Part shown: positions 16,902 through 24,984 of the stretch, piece after piece
Position numbering within the stretch: position 1 is the stretch's first letter
Layout of the letters: every line of letters begins with the position of its first letter
NCBI GenBank assembly: GCA_013360585.1
Contig: JABWBH010000029.1
Span: forward strand, 1 to 53,781
Direction: 5' to 3'
Length of the DNA stretch: 53,781 nt
Source of the DNA: Phycisphaerae bacterium
GTDB taxonomy: Bacteria > Planctomycetota > Phycisphaerae > UBA1845
The notes under the pieces: model-generated
What the model was told of the DNA's origin: nothing
The model's input: the letters and a program-made list of their open reading frames with translations, nothing else
Database searches by the model: none
Position numbers and translations under genes: made by a program

Positions 16902-17747
16902 GTGGCGGGCGAACCTACTGAAAAAGCGGAGATGTCCTCCGTCTCCGAGCGGCGTGCCGGCGTGCCGGCCGGATTGTGGACGCGCTGCCAGAAATGCGGG
17001 CAGATGGTCTACGAGAAGGAGGTGGCGGAGGCGCTGAACGTCTGCCCCTCGTGCGGTTTTCATCGCCGGGTGGATGCACGGACGCGGATCCGCCAGCTCG
17101 TCGATCCCGAGTCGTTCGAGGAGTTCGCGGCGGATCTTCAGACCGTCGATCCGCTCGAGTTCAAGGATCGCATTCCTTACAAGGAGCGCATCCGTGAGGA
17201 GCAGGAGAAAACCGGGGAGAAGGACGCGGTCATCGTCGGACGGGCGTTCATTCGGGGTCGAGCGGTGGTGCTTGCGGTGATGAACCCCGGCTTCATCATG
17301 GCGTCGATGGGCGCCGTTGTCGGCGAGAAGATCACTCGCGCCATCGAGAAGGGCGCGGATGAGAATCTCCCGGTCATCCTCGTTACGGCCTCCGGCGGGG
17401 CGCGGATGCAGGAAGGGATGGTCTCGCTCGTTCAGATGGCGAAGACCAGCGCGGCGCTGGCCCGCCTGCACGACGCCGGGGGGCTTTGCATCGTGGTGGC
17501 GACTGATCCGACGACGGCGGGCGTCGCGGCGAGCTTCGCCAGTCTCGGCGACGTGATCGTCGCGGAACCGGGCGCGATGATCGGGTTCGCCGGTCCGCGC
17601 GTCATAGCGAACACGATCAAGGCGGAGCTGCCCGAGGGTTTTCAAACTGCGGAGTTCATGCTCGAACACGGGTTCGTGGACCGGATCGTCGCTCGCGGCG
17701 AGCTGCGCAAGGAGCTTGCGCGGTTGATCGATTATTGCGGAAAGTAG
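16902..17747 (+). CDS. accD: Acetyl-CoA carboxylase carboxyltransferase beta
   Basis: This subunit transfers the carboxyl group from biotin to acetyl-CoA with AccA, giving malonyl-CoA for fatty acid synthesis. The N-terminal zinc ribbon has four cysteines (CQKC and CPSC, residues 29, 32, 48, 51 from this start). The crotonase-like core has SMGAVVGEKITRAIE, TASGGARMQEG, DPTTAGVAAS and GFAGPRVIANTI, all family hallmarks. The GTG chosen has AGGTGG six to eleven bases before it; the ATG at 16932 and one at 16848 that overlaps the membrane protein gene are alternatives. No accA is in the window. Confidence 0.94.
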   Translation: MAGEPTEKAEMSSVSERRAGVPAGLWTRCQKCGQMVYEKEVAEALNVCPSCGFHRRVDARTRIRQLVDPESFEEFAADLQTVDPLEFKDRIPYKERIREEQEKTGEKDAVIVGRAFIRGRAVVLAVMNPGFIMASMGAVVGEKITRAIEKGADENLPVILVTASGGARMQEGMVSLVQMAKTSAALARLHDAGGLCIVVATDPTTAGVAASFASLGDVIVAEPGAMIGFAGPRVIANTIKAELPEGFQTAEFMLEHGFVDRIVARGELRKELARLIDYCGK

Positions 17748-17864
17748 GTTCGGATTACAGAAGACGCGCGCCTGGGCGAGAGCATGGGCGCAGCCGTCGC
17801 CGACCGCGCCTGCGAACTCGCTCAACAGGAGGAGGGCTTTGCAACACGAGCGATGAGCGGAAAC

Positions 17865-17907
17865 AGGGACCGCATTCCAACGGGCGCGGTTCGGTCATGC
17901 GGCGGCG
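17865..17907 (+). repeat. Intergenic repeat family, copy C
   Basis: The core CGCATTCCAACGGGCGCGGT is followed by TCGG, and then by GCGGCGGCG as in copy B. It lies between accD and the following membrane protein gene. A long open frame runs through it, but repeat membership argues it is non-coding and supports the later start at 17916. Confidence 0.5.
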
Positions 17908-17915
17908 CTTGTTTC

Positions 17916-18296
17916 ATGCACACGTTTCTGGGGTTTCTGATCCTCGTGACCGGCGGTGTGTCGGGGTTGTACGCGTGGAACCCGCGTTGGTTCGGCGTGG
18001 ACGCGGAAAGCGCAGCGCAGCGGCCTTGGCGCCGGCTCGGTGCGGCGATCTGCACCGTGGTGGCGGTGATGTTTTTTCTCGGGGCGATCCTGCTGGATGA
18101 GGGGACGAAGCCGTCCGCGTACGTGGGATTCTGGAGCGTCCTGCTGGGGCTGGTGTTCTGGGTGCTCATGCTGGCGCTGAAGGACATGCGCTTTACAATA
18201 AAGCAGTACCACGAGGAGCGGGCCAGACTGCGGGAGGGCTTGCGCGGGCGTGATCGGGGGCGGGAGAACGAAGATGATGCGGACGGTTCGGGATAA
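17916..18296 (+). CDS. Three-helix membrane protein
   Basis: A 126-residue protein with three hydrophobic helices: TFLGFLILVTGGVSGLYAW, CTVVAVMFFLGAILL and VLLGLVFWVLMLAL. A charged cytoplasmic tail follows (KQYHEERARLREGLRGRD). It has no family I recognise. I start it at the ATG before the first helix; an upstream extension would include the intergenic repeat. It overlaps the DUF192 gene by 23 bases, so the two are probably cotranslated. Confidence 0.6.
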   Translation: MHTFLGFLILVTGGVSGLYAWNPRWFGVDAESAAQRPWRRLGAAICTVVAVMFFLGAILLDEGTKPSAYVGFWSVLLGLVFWVLMLALKDMRFTIKQYHEERARLREGLRGRDRGRENEDDADGSG

Positions 18297-18825
18297 GGGC
18301 TACGGCGTGCGGCGTGGGCACGTCATTCTGCACGTCGTCCTGACGCTCGCCCTGGGGCTGGCGCTGGGCGCGGGGTTGTCCGGCGGGTGCTCGCCGCAGA
18401 CGCATCAAGGCAACGATTTGAGCAGGATGGACAAGGCGAGAATCCGCATCAACGACGCGACCTTCGAGGTCTGGATCGCCCGCACACAGGAGCAGCGGGA
18501 GAAAGGTCTGATGTTCGTCACCGCCGAGCAGCTCGCCGACACGCCGGACGGGGCGCATCGCGGGATGCTCTTTGTCTTCGACGAGCAGGAACCGCGTTCG
18601 TTCTGGATGCGCAACACGATCACCGCGCTCGACATCGCCTACATCAACTCCGACCGCCGCATCGTCCGGACCCTCACGATGAAACCGCTGGATGAAAGCT
18701 CCTACCCTTCCGGACGCCCGGCCAAGTACGCGCTGGAGGTCCGGTCCCTTCTGCTGAAGCAGCTTAAGATTGGCGAGGGGGACACCGTGGTCTTTTCCGA
18801 TGAGGTGCTCAGGCCCCAACCCTGA
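18274..18825 (+). CDS. DUF192 family exported protein, probable lipoprotein
   Basis: A 183-residue protein. The N-terminus is a long hydrophobic signal with GLSGGCSP, which resembles a lipobox although the -3 position is Ser. The mature part is a DUF192 domain: FEVWIARTQEQREKGLM, RGMLFVFDEQEPRSFWMRNT, LDIAYINSD and ALEV. The motif QxxREKGLMF...FWMRNTxxxLD is diagnostic of the family, whose biochemical role is unknown. GGGAG lies 7 bases before the ATG. It follows and overlaps the three-helix membrane protein gene, and faces the convergent PPi-PFK gene. Confidence 0.85.
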   Translation: MMRTVRDKGYGVRRGHVILHVVLTLALGLALGAGLSGGCSPQTHQGNDLSRMDKARIRINDATFEVWIARTQEQREKGLMFVTAEQLADTPDGAHRGMLFVFDEQEPRSFWMRNTITALDIAYINSDRRIVRTLTMKPLDESSYPSGRPAKYALEVRSLLLKQLKIGEGDTVVFSDEVLRPQP

Positions 18826-18900
18826 AGGTTGCGGGTCCGCGATGACGTCGCCCCGCCAGGCGCCCGCTTGCCGCGCTCTTGATCCGGGGACGGCGCAGGC

Positions 18901-20250
18901 TCAGTTCCCCCCCGCCGCGTGGAGTGTGACCGGACCGGGCTGCTTCGAGCAGCCGAGGACGACCGGTTCGAAGGTCTTGCGGAACTGGAAGGGGCTGACC
19001 TTGGCCTCGTGGGCGAGAGCGTCAAGCATTTTGGGGGCGTCGAAGTCTTCGGGTTCGAGGCGGATCATGTAGGCGCGGGCGACCTCGTAGTAGTAGCTCC
19101 TGAGGTCCACCTGGCGGATGCGCGTGCGTTTCGTTCTCGGATCCACGAGGCTGTCGAAGGGGACCGGGTGCAGTTCGCCGTGGCGGATTGTGACCATCAC
19201 GCCGCCAGGCAGATCGCGCTGCCAGTCCAGGAGGAGCCGCACGCCGCCGTGCCCGAGGTCTCGGCAGTACGCCAGGTCGTACGACTGCGGTCTCGCGCAG
19301 CGCAATTCATACCCGAGCGTGTGTGAGACGATCGTCAGCTTGTCGCCGCGGGCCTTGAAGCGGCGGGTGAGCTCGTCCTTCAGCAGGTTGGCCAGCGGTA
19401 CCTCGGCGAGACGCGGATGTCCCGCCGCGTCCACCGGAACCTCCCGCCCGAGCATCTGTGACAGCTCCGCGGCGTCGCCCAGTTTGTACGCCAACCCCTC
19501 GGCGATGACCGCCACGCCGTCCTGCCGCCCCATCACGCGTCGCTTCAAAACCGCGCCCTCGATGATCGTCGCCAGGTCCGCCACCGTCGTGTCGCCGGGG
19601 AATTCCTCGGGAATCAACGTCAGCGTCGCCCCGGCGGCCTTGCCGATCCCCAGCGCGAGGAACCCTGCGTTGCGCCCCATCGTCTGCACGAGATACCAGC
19701 GCCCGGTGGTTCGCGAGTCCTCCATCAGGTTGGCGACCAGTTCCGTGCCGAGCGTGCGGGCGCTGGTGTAGCCGAACGTGGGGACATCGCCGTCGAGGGG
19801 CAGGTCGTTGTCAATCGTCTTCGGCACGTGGGCGACGCGGACGGCGCCCCTCGAGCCCTCGCAGACGAAGCGGGCGGACAGCGCGGTGTCGTCGCCGCCG
19901 ATCGTCAGCAGCATCGTCACGCCCAGCTCCTTGAACCGGGACAGGACGCGCTGCACCTTCTGCGGATCCGCCTCGACGACCGCGTTCTCGTCGATCTTGT
20001 TCGGAGCGATCAACGACGTACGCGACGTGCGCAGGATCGACCCGCCGTTGAGATGGACGCGACCGACGTCCGGGATGCTCAGGGGCCAGACATGTTCTTT
20101 CGGATTGAAATGCTCGGCGGTGAGATGCTTGAACCCATCGAAGAAGCCGAGCACTTCAATGTCGTTGTTGACCGCTTCGATGGCGGCGGCGCCGATGACG
20201 CCGTTAATGCCCGGCGCCGGTCCCCCGCCGACCAGAATCCCCATCTTCAT
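18901..20250 (-). CDS. pfp: PPi-type phosphofructokinase
   Basis: A 449-residue phosphofructokinase. The loop GGGPAPGINGVI is at 8-19. The phosphoryl-donor motif is GGDD (118-121), not the GGDG of ATP enzymes, and the catalytic motif is PKTIDND (143-149), where the Lys marks PPi-dependent enzymes. It should therefore convert fructose 6-phosphate and fructose 1,6-bisphosphate reversibly with pyrophosphate as donor. MGRNAGFLALG and PEEFPGD are also typical. AAGGA lies about 9 bases before the ATG. It is 45 bases downstream of the inorganic pyrophosphatase gene on the same strand, so two PPi-consuming enzymes are probably coexpressed. Donor specificity is inferred from the two motifs. Confidence 0.9.
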   Translation of the reverse strand: MKMGILVGGGPAPGINGVIGAAAIEAVNNDIEVLGFFDGFKHLTAEHFNPKEHVWPLSIPDVGRVHLNGGSILRTSRTSLIAPNKIDENAVVEADPQKVQRVLSRFKELGVTMLLTIGGDDTALSARFVCEGSRGAVRVAHVPKTIDNDLPLDGDVPTFGYTSARTLGTELVANLMEDSRTTGRWYLVQTMGRNAGFLALGIGKAAGATLTLIPEEFPGDTTVADLATIIEGAVLKRRVMGRQDGVAVIAEGLAYKLGDAAELSQMLGREVPVDAAGHPRLAEVPLANLLKDELTRRFKARGDKLTIVSHTLGYELRCARPQSYDLAYCRDLGHGGVRLLLDWQRDLPGGVMVTIRHGELHPVPFDSLVDPRTKRTRIRQVDLRSYYYEVARAYMIRLEPEDFDAPKMLDALAHEAKVSPFQFRKTFEPVVLGCSKQPGPVTLHAAGGN

Positions 20251-20295
20251 CGTCTGATTCCTTTCATGCCGGTTCCGCTCGCCTGTCGCACAGCG

Positions 20296-20838
20296 TCACA
20301 CGAGGCGGGCACGGCTTCTCACGTATCTATCGACCGAAGCCTGCACCTCCCGCATCGCGTCCTCGACGGCGCCCCAGCCCAGCGGTTCGGTCGTCGCCCC
20401 TTCGAGGTGCTTGTACGTGGCGAAAAAATGCTCCACTTCCTTCAGGTAATGCGAGGGCACGTCGGTCAGCGACCGGTACCCCTTGAAGAGCGGATCCGTG
20501 TCCGGAACCGCGAGGATCTTGTAATCATCCGCCTCCCGATCCTTCAGGCGGAACAACCCGAGCACGCGGGCCTCGATGAGGCAGCCCGTGAACGTCGGTT
20601 CGTTGACCATCACGAGGATGTCCAGCGCGTCACCGTCGTCGGCGAGCGTCTGAGGAATATAACCGTAATCGCCGGGGTAGTGGCTGGCGCAATACAGGTA
20701 GCGGTCGAGCTTGAAGAGTCCGGAAGCCTTGTCCAGCTCGAACTTACTGCGCCGCCCCTTCGGAATCTCGACGATGGCGTTGACGATCGTCGGCAGCCCC
20801 GTCCCGGGTGGCACGTGCATGAATCGATCCGCGTACAC
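20296..20838 (-). CDS. ppa: Soluble inorganic pyrophosphatase, family I
   Basis: A 180-residue enzyme that hydrolyses PPi to two phosphates. Family I motifs are present: IVEIPKGRRSKFELDK, YLYCASHYPGDYGYIPQT, the metal-binding DDGDALDILV, and later KILAVPDTDP and HFFATYKHLEG. I place the start at the GTG eight bases after AGGAG; the first in-frame GTG overlaps that AGGAG itself, and an ATG at 20820 is a further option. It is divergent from citrate synthase and upstream of pfp. Confidence 0.93.
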   Translation of the reverse strand: MYADRFMHVPPGTGLPTIVNAIVEIPKGRRSKFELDKASGLFKLDRYLYCASHYPGDYGYIPQTLADDGDALDILVMVNEPTFTGCLIEARVLGLFRLKDREADDYKILAVPDTDPLFKGYRSLTDVPSHYLKEVEHFFATYKHLEGATTEPLGWGAVEDAMREVQASVDRYVRSRARLV

Positions 20839-21165
20839 ACTCAACACTCCTGAAATTGCGGTTTCAATGCAGCCGCATCATCACCGACCTGCGAAGACGT
20901 CGGCGGTCCGCATTCTGGCGGGCGCGGCTGGTTTTTCTGATCACGCTTCGGCTATCCTGATCGAGGCCGGATTCTCGCCAAGACCGCCGGGGGGTGGCAA
21001 ATCCTCGGCAACGCCGGCGTCCCGGTGAGGTCGTGGGAGGTTGCTTTGACCCGCGCGGGCGGCAGTTGTAACCTTAGGGGTGACCGGGGGCTTCGGCGCC
21101 AACCGCACCGTCCCCCGTCCGGTCGCGGGGGGAGATTTTCCGAGGGTCGGGGAGCGGGGCAGGCG
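20839..21165. other. Divergent ppa/citrate synthase gap
   Basis: A 327 bp non-coding stretch between divergent genes. Apart from the plus-strand promoter candidate at 21046 I see GC-rich direct G runs before the citrate synthase start and nothing resembling a known riboswitch. Confidence 0.5.
21046..21074 (+). promoter_or_regulatory. Candidate promoter of citrate synthase
   Basis: TTGACC and TAACCT are separated by 17 bp, giving a leader of about 85 bases. The -35 box is near consensus; the -10 box matches at three positions. Confidence 0.35.
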
Positions 21166-22290
21166 ATGGCGAACGAGACGTTCAGTCCGGGGCTGGAAGG
21201 CGTGATCGCGGGGAAGACGGCGATCTGCTGCGTGGATCAGGGCAAGCTGCTGTACCGCGGTTATCCGATCTCGGAGCTGGCCGAAAAGGTCGTGTTCGCC
21301 GAGGTCGCGCACCTGCTGCTTTACGGCGAACTGCCGACGAAGACCCAGCTTGCGGCGTTCCGCGAGATGCTCGACGGGTTTCACGGCCTGCCGAAGGAAG
21401 TGATCAACGCGATCCGCCTGATTCCGAAACACGTGCCGATGATGGACGTGCTGCGCACCGGCGTTTCGATGGCCGGGCACTTCGACCCGGTGAAGGGGCA
21501 CACGCTGGAAGATGAGCGCCGGCGCGCGGTCTGGCTGATCGCGGTATGCTCCGACGTGGTGGCGGCGCGGTACCGCCTTCTCCAGGGGAAAGAACCGGTG
21601 GCGCCGAAGCCCGGGTTGCGGCACGCGGCGCAGATCCTCCTCATGTCGCACGGCGCGGAGCAGGACGAGACCTCGATCAAACTGTTGGACCTGACGCTGA
21701 TCCTTTATGCCGAGCATGAATTCAACGCCAGCACGTTCACCAACCGCGTGATCGCCTCGACGATGTCCGACATGGTGTCCGCCGTCACCGGCGCGATCGG
21801 GGCGCTGAAGGGACCGCTGCACGGCGGCGCGAACGAGGCCGCGATGGAGCTGATCCTCCGCTTCAAAACCGCGCAGGAGGCGGACGCCTGGGTCCGCGAC
21901 GCCCTGTCCCGCAAGGAGAAGGTGATGGGCTTCGGACACCGCGTGTACAAACACGGCGATCACCGGGCGCACATTCTCGAGCGGGAGATGCGCAAGCTTG
22001 CGGACGTGAAGGGGCGCCAGGATCTGGTGGCGATCTACGACGCGATCAAGAACCCGATTGTGAACAAGGACAAGCCGATCTATCCGAACGTGGATTACCC
22101 CTGCGCCCTGACGTATTACATGCTGGGGCTTCCGCTCGACTTGTACACACCGTTGTTCGTGTGCAGCCGAGTGACGGGCTGGTGCGCACACTTCATCGAG
22201 CAGCAGAGCGACAACCGCATCTACCGCCCGCTCAGCCAGTACGCCGGGCATCCGGAGCGCAGCGTTCCGCCGATCGAGGCGCGGGGATAG
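21166..22290 (+). CDS. Citrate synthase
   Basis: A 374-residue enzyme of the short bacterial citrate/2-methylcitrate synthase group, which condenses acetyl-CoA (or propionyl-CoA) with oxaloacetate. Visible active-site segments are PLHGGANEAA with the first catalytic His, GFGHRVYKHGD with the second, and NVDYPCAL with the catalytic Asp. RSVPP near the C-terminus is normal. The N-terminus FSPGLEGVIAGKTAIC is typical of this group, which fixes the start. No prpB or prpD genes are nearby, so a TCA-cycle role is more likely than the methylcitrate cycle, but specificity is not proven by the sequence. Confidence 0.92.
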   Translation: MANETFSPGLEGVIAGKTAICCVDQGKLLYRGYPISELAEKVVFAEVAHLLLYGELPTKTQLAAFREMLDGFHGLPKEVINAIRLIPKHVPMMDVLRTGVSMAGHFDPVKGHTLEDERRRAVWLIAVCSDVVAARYRLLQGKEPVAPKPGLRHAAQILLMSHGAEQDETSIKLLDLTLILYAEHEFNASTFTNRVIASTMSDMVSAVTGAIGALKGPLHGGANEAAMELILRFKTAQEADAWVRDALSRKEKVMGFGHRVYKHGDHRAHILEREMRKLADVKGRQDLVAIYDAIKNPIVNKDKPIYPNVDYPCALTYYMLGLPLDLYTPLFVCSRVTGWCAHFIEQQSDNRIYRPLSQYAGHPERSVPPIEARG

Positions 22291-22328
22291 GTCGCGTCGC
22301 GGAAGGTTCAAGCCGCCGAGGATCGCCC

Positions 22329-23153
22329 TCAACGACGCCGCCGACGCAGCAGCGCAATCGGAATCGCCGCCGCCAGCAGCACCAGCGTTGAGGGACTCGG
22401 CGTCAGCGCGGTCCGCCCCGAGGGCGCGCCGCCGGCCGCGCTTCCTGACAAGGCCGACGCCTGCGGAAACTCGATCGCTGCGAGTTGGCTTTCGATCTGC
22501 TTGATGCCGCTGAAAGGTTCGAAGAAGTTCTCCCGCCCGGCGCGGTCGAACACCGGACCGAACACCACCGCCGCCAGATCGACGAAGACGTTTCCGGAAA
22601 CGTTGATCGGTCCGAGGTCGGCATCAAAGGTGTCCGACTGAGGCCCGAAGGGACCGTCGCTCGTGTAATCCCCCCGCGACGAATACCGGAGGTTGAGGTC
22701 GTAGAACCCGAGCTGGTCAATCCGCAGGTCGCCGTCGACGAGCATCGATCCGGAAACCGTCGTGGTCTGGTTGGCGAGGCGCTGCGTCCAGTTGTACGTC
22801 AGCGGGGTCGCCGTCGAGTTCGAGGACAGCGCCGTGGTGAATCCGATGTCCACCGTGTGCAGCAGCCGCCGGCCGTAGGACACGTCGAACGACACCGGTC
22901 CCGAAAGCGCCAGTTGTGCGACGCCGAAGTTGACCGTGCTTCCCGGAAAGTTGGCCACCGCTGCGAAGTCGATCCCGTTGGTCAGCGGATTCTCGCGCCC
23001 GATCAGCTCGAACCCGACGAAATCCAGCGCGTACGCGACGTCGCCGAACGCAAAGTCCTCCAGATCAACCATGTCCGCGCGGGCGACAGAGGCCGTCGCC
23101 GAAAGAACCAGCGCCGCACTGACCCGCCTGAACCGCCGCGATGTGACTTTCAC
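22329..23153 (-). CDS. PEP-CTERM-like exported protein
   Basis: A 274-residue exported protein. The signal peptide is MKVTSRRFRRVSAALVLSA, cleaved near ARADM. The body is a beta-rich domain with many Ser/Thr/Asn residues. The C-terminus is a sorting tail: PSPST, a hydrophobic helix LVLLAAAIPIALL, then RRRRR. This is the PEP-CTERM layout processed by exosortase, with PSPS in place of PEP. The GTG start is backed by GGGAG at 8 bases, which excludes a much longer upstream frame. No exosortase gene is in the window. Function unknown; probably matrix or surface associated. Confidence 0.82.
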   Translation of the reverse strand: MKVTSRRFRRVSAALVLSATASVARADMVDLEDFAFGDVAYALDFVGFELIGRENPLTNGIDFAAVANFPGSTVNFGVAQLALSGPVSFDVSYGRRLLHTVDIGFTTALSSNSTATPLTYNWTQRLANQTTTVSGSMLVDGDLRIDQLGFYDLNLRYSSRGDYTSDGPFGPQSDTFDADLGPINVSGNVFVDLAAVVFGPVFDRAGRENFFEPFSGIKQIESQLAAIEFPQASALSGSAAGGAPSGRTALTPSPSTLVLLAAAIPIALLRRRRR

Positions 23154-23427
23154 GAGAGCACTCCCGATTCCCAACCTCCGCCGGGCGTACGACAGGGCGG
23201 CCACAAGACCGCATGATCCCTCAGACCTTATCCTGTCGCCGACGGTCCGGCAAGCAACATCATCCCCGATCCCCGGAAGGCACGTCATCGTGGTTATCGA
23301 CGGATTGGTGCGCCGCGCTCGACGGACCGAGGCCGCCGTGTCCGGATAATGAGGACGATCCCCGAACCGGGCGCAAAGCCTGCGCTTCCCCGCCGACAAG
23401 AACGGTGCGATCGCCCCGGCCCGTCAA

Positions 23428-23922
23428 TCAATACGGAATGCCGCTGCGCAGCAGCACGACCGCCGTGCAGGCGATCGCCTCCCCCCGTCCGACGGCGTCC
23501 AGACCCTCGTTCGTCTTCGCCTTGACGCTCACGCAGTTCGGCGGACACCGGGTCAGCTCGGCAACGCGCTCCGCGATCGGGCGCTTCCACGCCGAGAGCT
23601 TCGGACGCTCGGCGTGAACGATGAGGTCGAGGTTGCTGACCGCGTACCCCTCGCGGTCCACGCGCTCGACCACCTCCGAGAGCAACCGGGCGCTGTCGGC
23701 GCCGCGGAAAGCAGGATCAGTGTCGGGGAAGAGTTCGCCGATGTCGGGCAGCCCGGCGGCGCCGAGCAGCGCATCCGTCACCGCATGAAGCACAACATCG
23801 GCGTCGCTGTGCCCGGAAAGACCTCGCTCAAAGGGGATCGCCACGCCGCCCAGCACCAGCGGGCGCCCCTCGACGAGACGATGCACATCGGTCCCGATCC
23901 CGATTTTCAGCGACGGATTCAT
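23428..23922 (-). CDS. ispF: 2-C-methyl-D-erythritol 2,4-cyclodiphosphate synthase
   Basis: A 164-residue enzyme of the MEP isoprenoid pathway that cyclises CDP-ME 2-phosphate with release of CMP. It has the zinc ligands in GTDVHRL and HSDADVVLHA, then DIGELFPDTDP, and the C-terminal AKTNEGLDAVGRGEAIA. The length is normal and no IspD is fused to it. It is divergent from arsC across only 57 bp. IspH of the same pathway is at 30206. Confidence 0.96.
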   Translation of the reverse strand: MNPSLKIGIGTDVHRLVEGRPLVLGGVAIPFERGLSGHSDADVVLHAVTDALLGAAGLPDIGELFPDTDPAFRGADSARLLSEVVERVDREGYAVSNLDLIVHAERPKLSAWKRPIAERVAELTRCPPNCVSVKAKTNEGLDAVGRGEAIACTAVVLLRSGIPY

Positions 23923-23941
23923 AGGAGACGTTAAACCTACC

Positions 23942-23971
23942 TTGCCCGCACGCCGGGCGGCAAGTTACGAT
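23942..23971 (+). promoter_or_regulatory. Promoter of arsC, leaderless layout
   Basis: TTGCCC and TACGAT are separated by 18 bp, with the -10 box 8 bases before the ATG, so the transcript should be leaderless. The -35 box sits inside an inverted repeat (CTTGCC at 23941, GGCAAG at 23959) that could be an operator for this divergent pair. Confidence 0.45.
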
Positions 23972-23979
23972 CTCCCGAC

Positions 23980-24471
23980 ATGTCTTCGCAGCCGTCACAA
24001 CCGGTGCGCGTGCTCTTCCTCTGCACGGCCAACGCCTGCCGCTCACAGATGGCCGAGGCGATGCTGCATCATCTCGGCGGCGACCGCTTCGAGGCGCACA
24101 GCGCCGGCTCGCGTCCGGCGGGTTTCGTCCACCCTCTGGCGATCGAGTCCTTGCACGCCCTGGGGATCCCGATCCTTTTCGCCGAGTCGAAAAGCTGGGA
24201 CCGGTATGAGGGCGAGCGCTTCGACGCGGTGATTACGCTCTGCGACAGTGCGGCGGCGGAGAACTGTCCGGTGTTTCCGGGATCGCCGCTGACGGCGCAC
24301 TGGGGACTGCCCGACCCGGTCTTTCACGCCGGCAGCGATGAGGAGCGGCGCGTGTACGCCTTGAGCGTGGCGCGCAGGCTGCAAGCGAAGATCGAGGGGC
24401 TTATTGCGCTGGACTGGAGTGCGCCGCCCAAAGTTCTGAAACCCCAGCTCGACCGACTCGGTGAAATCTGA
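23980..24471 (+). CDS. arsC: Arsenate reductase, thioredoxin-coupled LMW-phosphatase type
   Basis: A 163-residue protein with the low-molecular-weight tyrosine phosphatase fold. The phosphate loop is CTANACR (15-21, CX5R) with catalytic Cys15. The redox cysteines of the thioredoxin-coupled ArsC class are present as Cys88 and Cys96 in TLCDSAAAENCPVFPG, and the general acid is in HWGLPDP (Asp112). It should reduce arsenate to arsenite. No arsR, acr3 or arsB gene is adjacent, so the gene stands alone; it may act with a distant efflux pump. A protein tyrosine phosphatase role is less likely because of the extra cysteine pair. Confidence 0.92.
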   Translation: MSSQPSQPVRVLFLCTANACRSQMAEAMLHHLGGDRFEAHSAGSRPAGFVHPLAIESLHALGIPILFAESKSWDRYEGERFDAVITLCDSAAAENCPVFPGSPLTAHWGLPDPVFHAGSDEERRVYALSVARRLQAKIEGLIALDWSAPPKVLKPQLDRLGEI

Positions 24472-24507
24472 TTCCGCAGCCGTCGCAAGCGAGCCTGACC
24501 CGACATC

Positions 24508-24942
24508 ATGAGCGATCCGACCCCGCGTACGACATCGTCGCACCTCCGCGACGCCCTCCTGGCGGACGGCCTGGGGTGCGGCGCGGGGGCGCGGGCGTGG
24601 GTCGCCGGACACGCGCGGCGGGTGAAGGCGACGGTCGAAGCGGCGCTCATCGGGCTGAACCGCCCGGCGGAAGGCTCGGTGGATATTGCCGTCCTGACGC
24701 CCGAGACGCTTGATGAGGCCGTGTACTTCGCGCAAAAGGTCGCCCCCCGACTGACCCCCTCCGGTGTGTTGATCGTGATCTGGGAGAACTCGGCAGACTC
24801 GCCTTCGGGCGGAAACCTCGACGAGACCGCGCTCGACCGCATGCTTCGTGATGGCGGATTCACAGGGTTCGACGCCTTCCGGATCGCCGGTCTTAGCGGC
24901 GTCCGCCTCCGCCCAGCTTCTCCCGATGCCGGTCGGGTTTGA
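24508..24942 (+). CDS. Hypothetical protein, weak DUF3052 resemblance
   Basis: A 144-residue soluble protein. The second half reads as a Rossmann-like strand-helix pattern (VDIAVLTPETLDEAVYFAQ, LTPSGVLIVIWENS, LDRMLRDGGFTGFDAFRI, LSGVRLRP), similar in order to the small DUF3052 family. The first half is basic and unassigned. The spacing to arsC is 36 bases and the promoter of the following aminotransferase gene overlaps its stop codon. No catalytic motif is visible. Confidence 0.5.
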   Translation: MSDPTPRTTSSHLRDALLADGLGCGAGARAWVAGHARRVKATVEAALIGLNRPAEGSVDIAVLTPETLDEAVYFAQKVAPRLTPSGVLIVIWENSADSPSGGNLDETALDRMLRDGGFTGFDAFRIAGLSGVRLRPASPDAGRV

Positions 24943-24967
24943 GCCTCCGCGCGGTCTCGCCTACATT
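24939..24967 (+). promoter_or_regulatory. Promoter of ornithine aminotransferase
   Basis: TTGAGC and TACATT are separated by 17 bp. The leader is short and carries GGGAGG 4 bases before the ATG. The -35 box overlaps the stop codon of the preceding gene. Confidence 0.5.
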
Positions 24968-24984
24968 CTCCGTCGGGAGGAATC

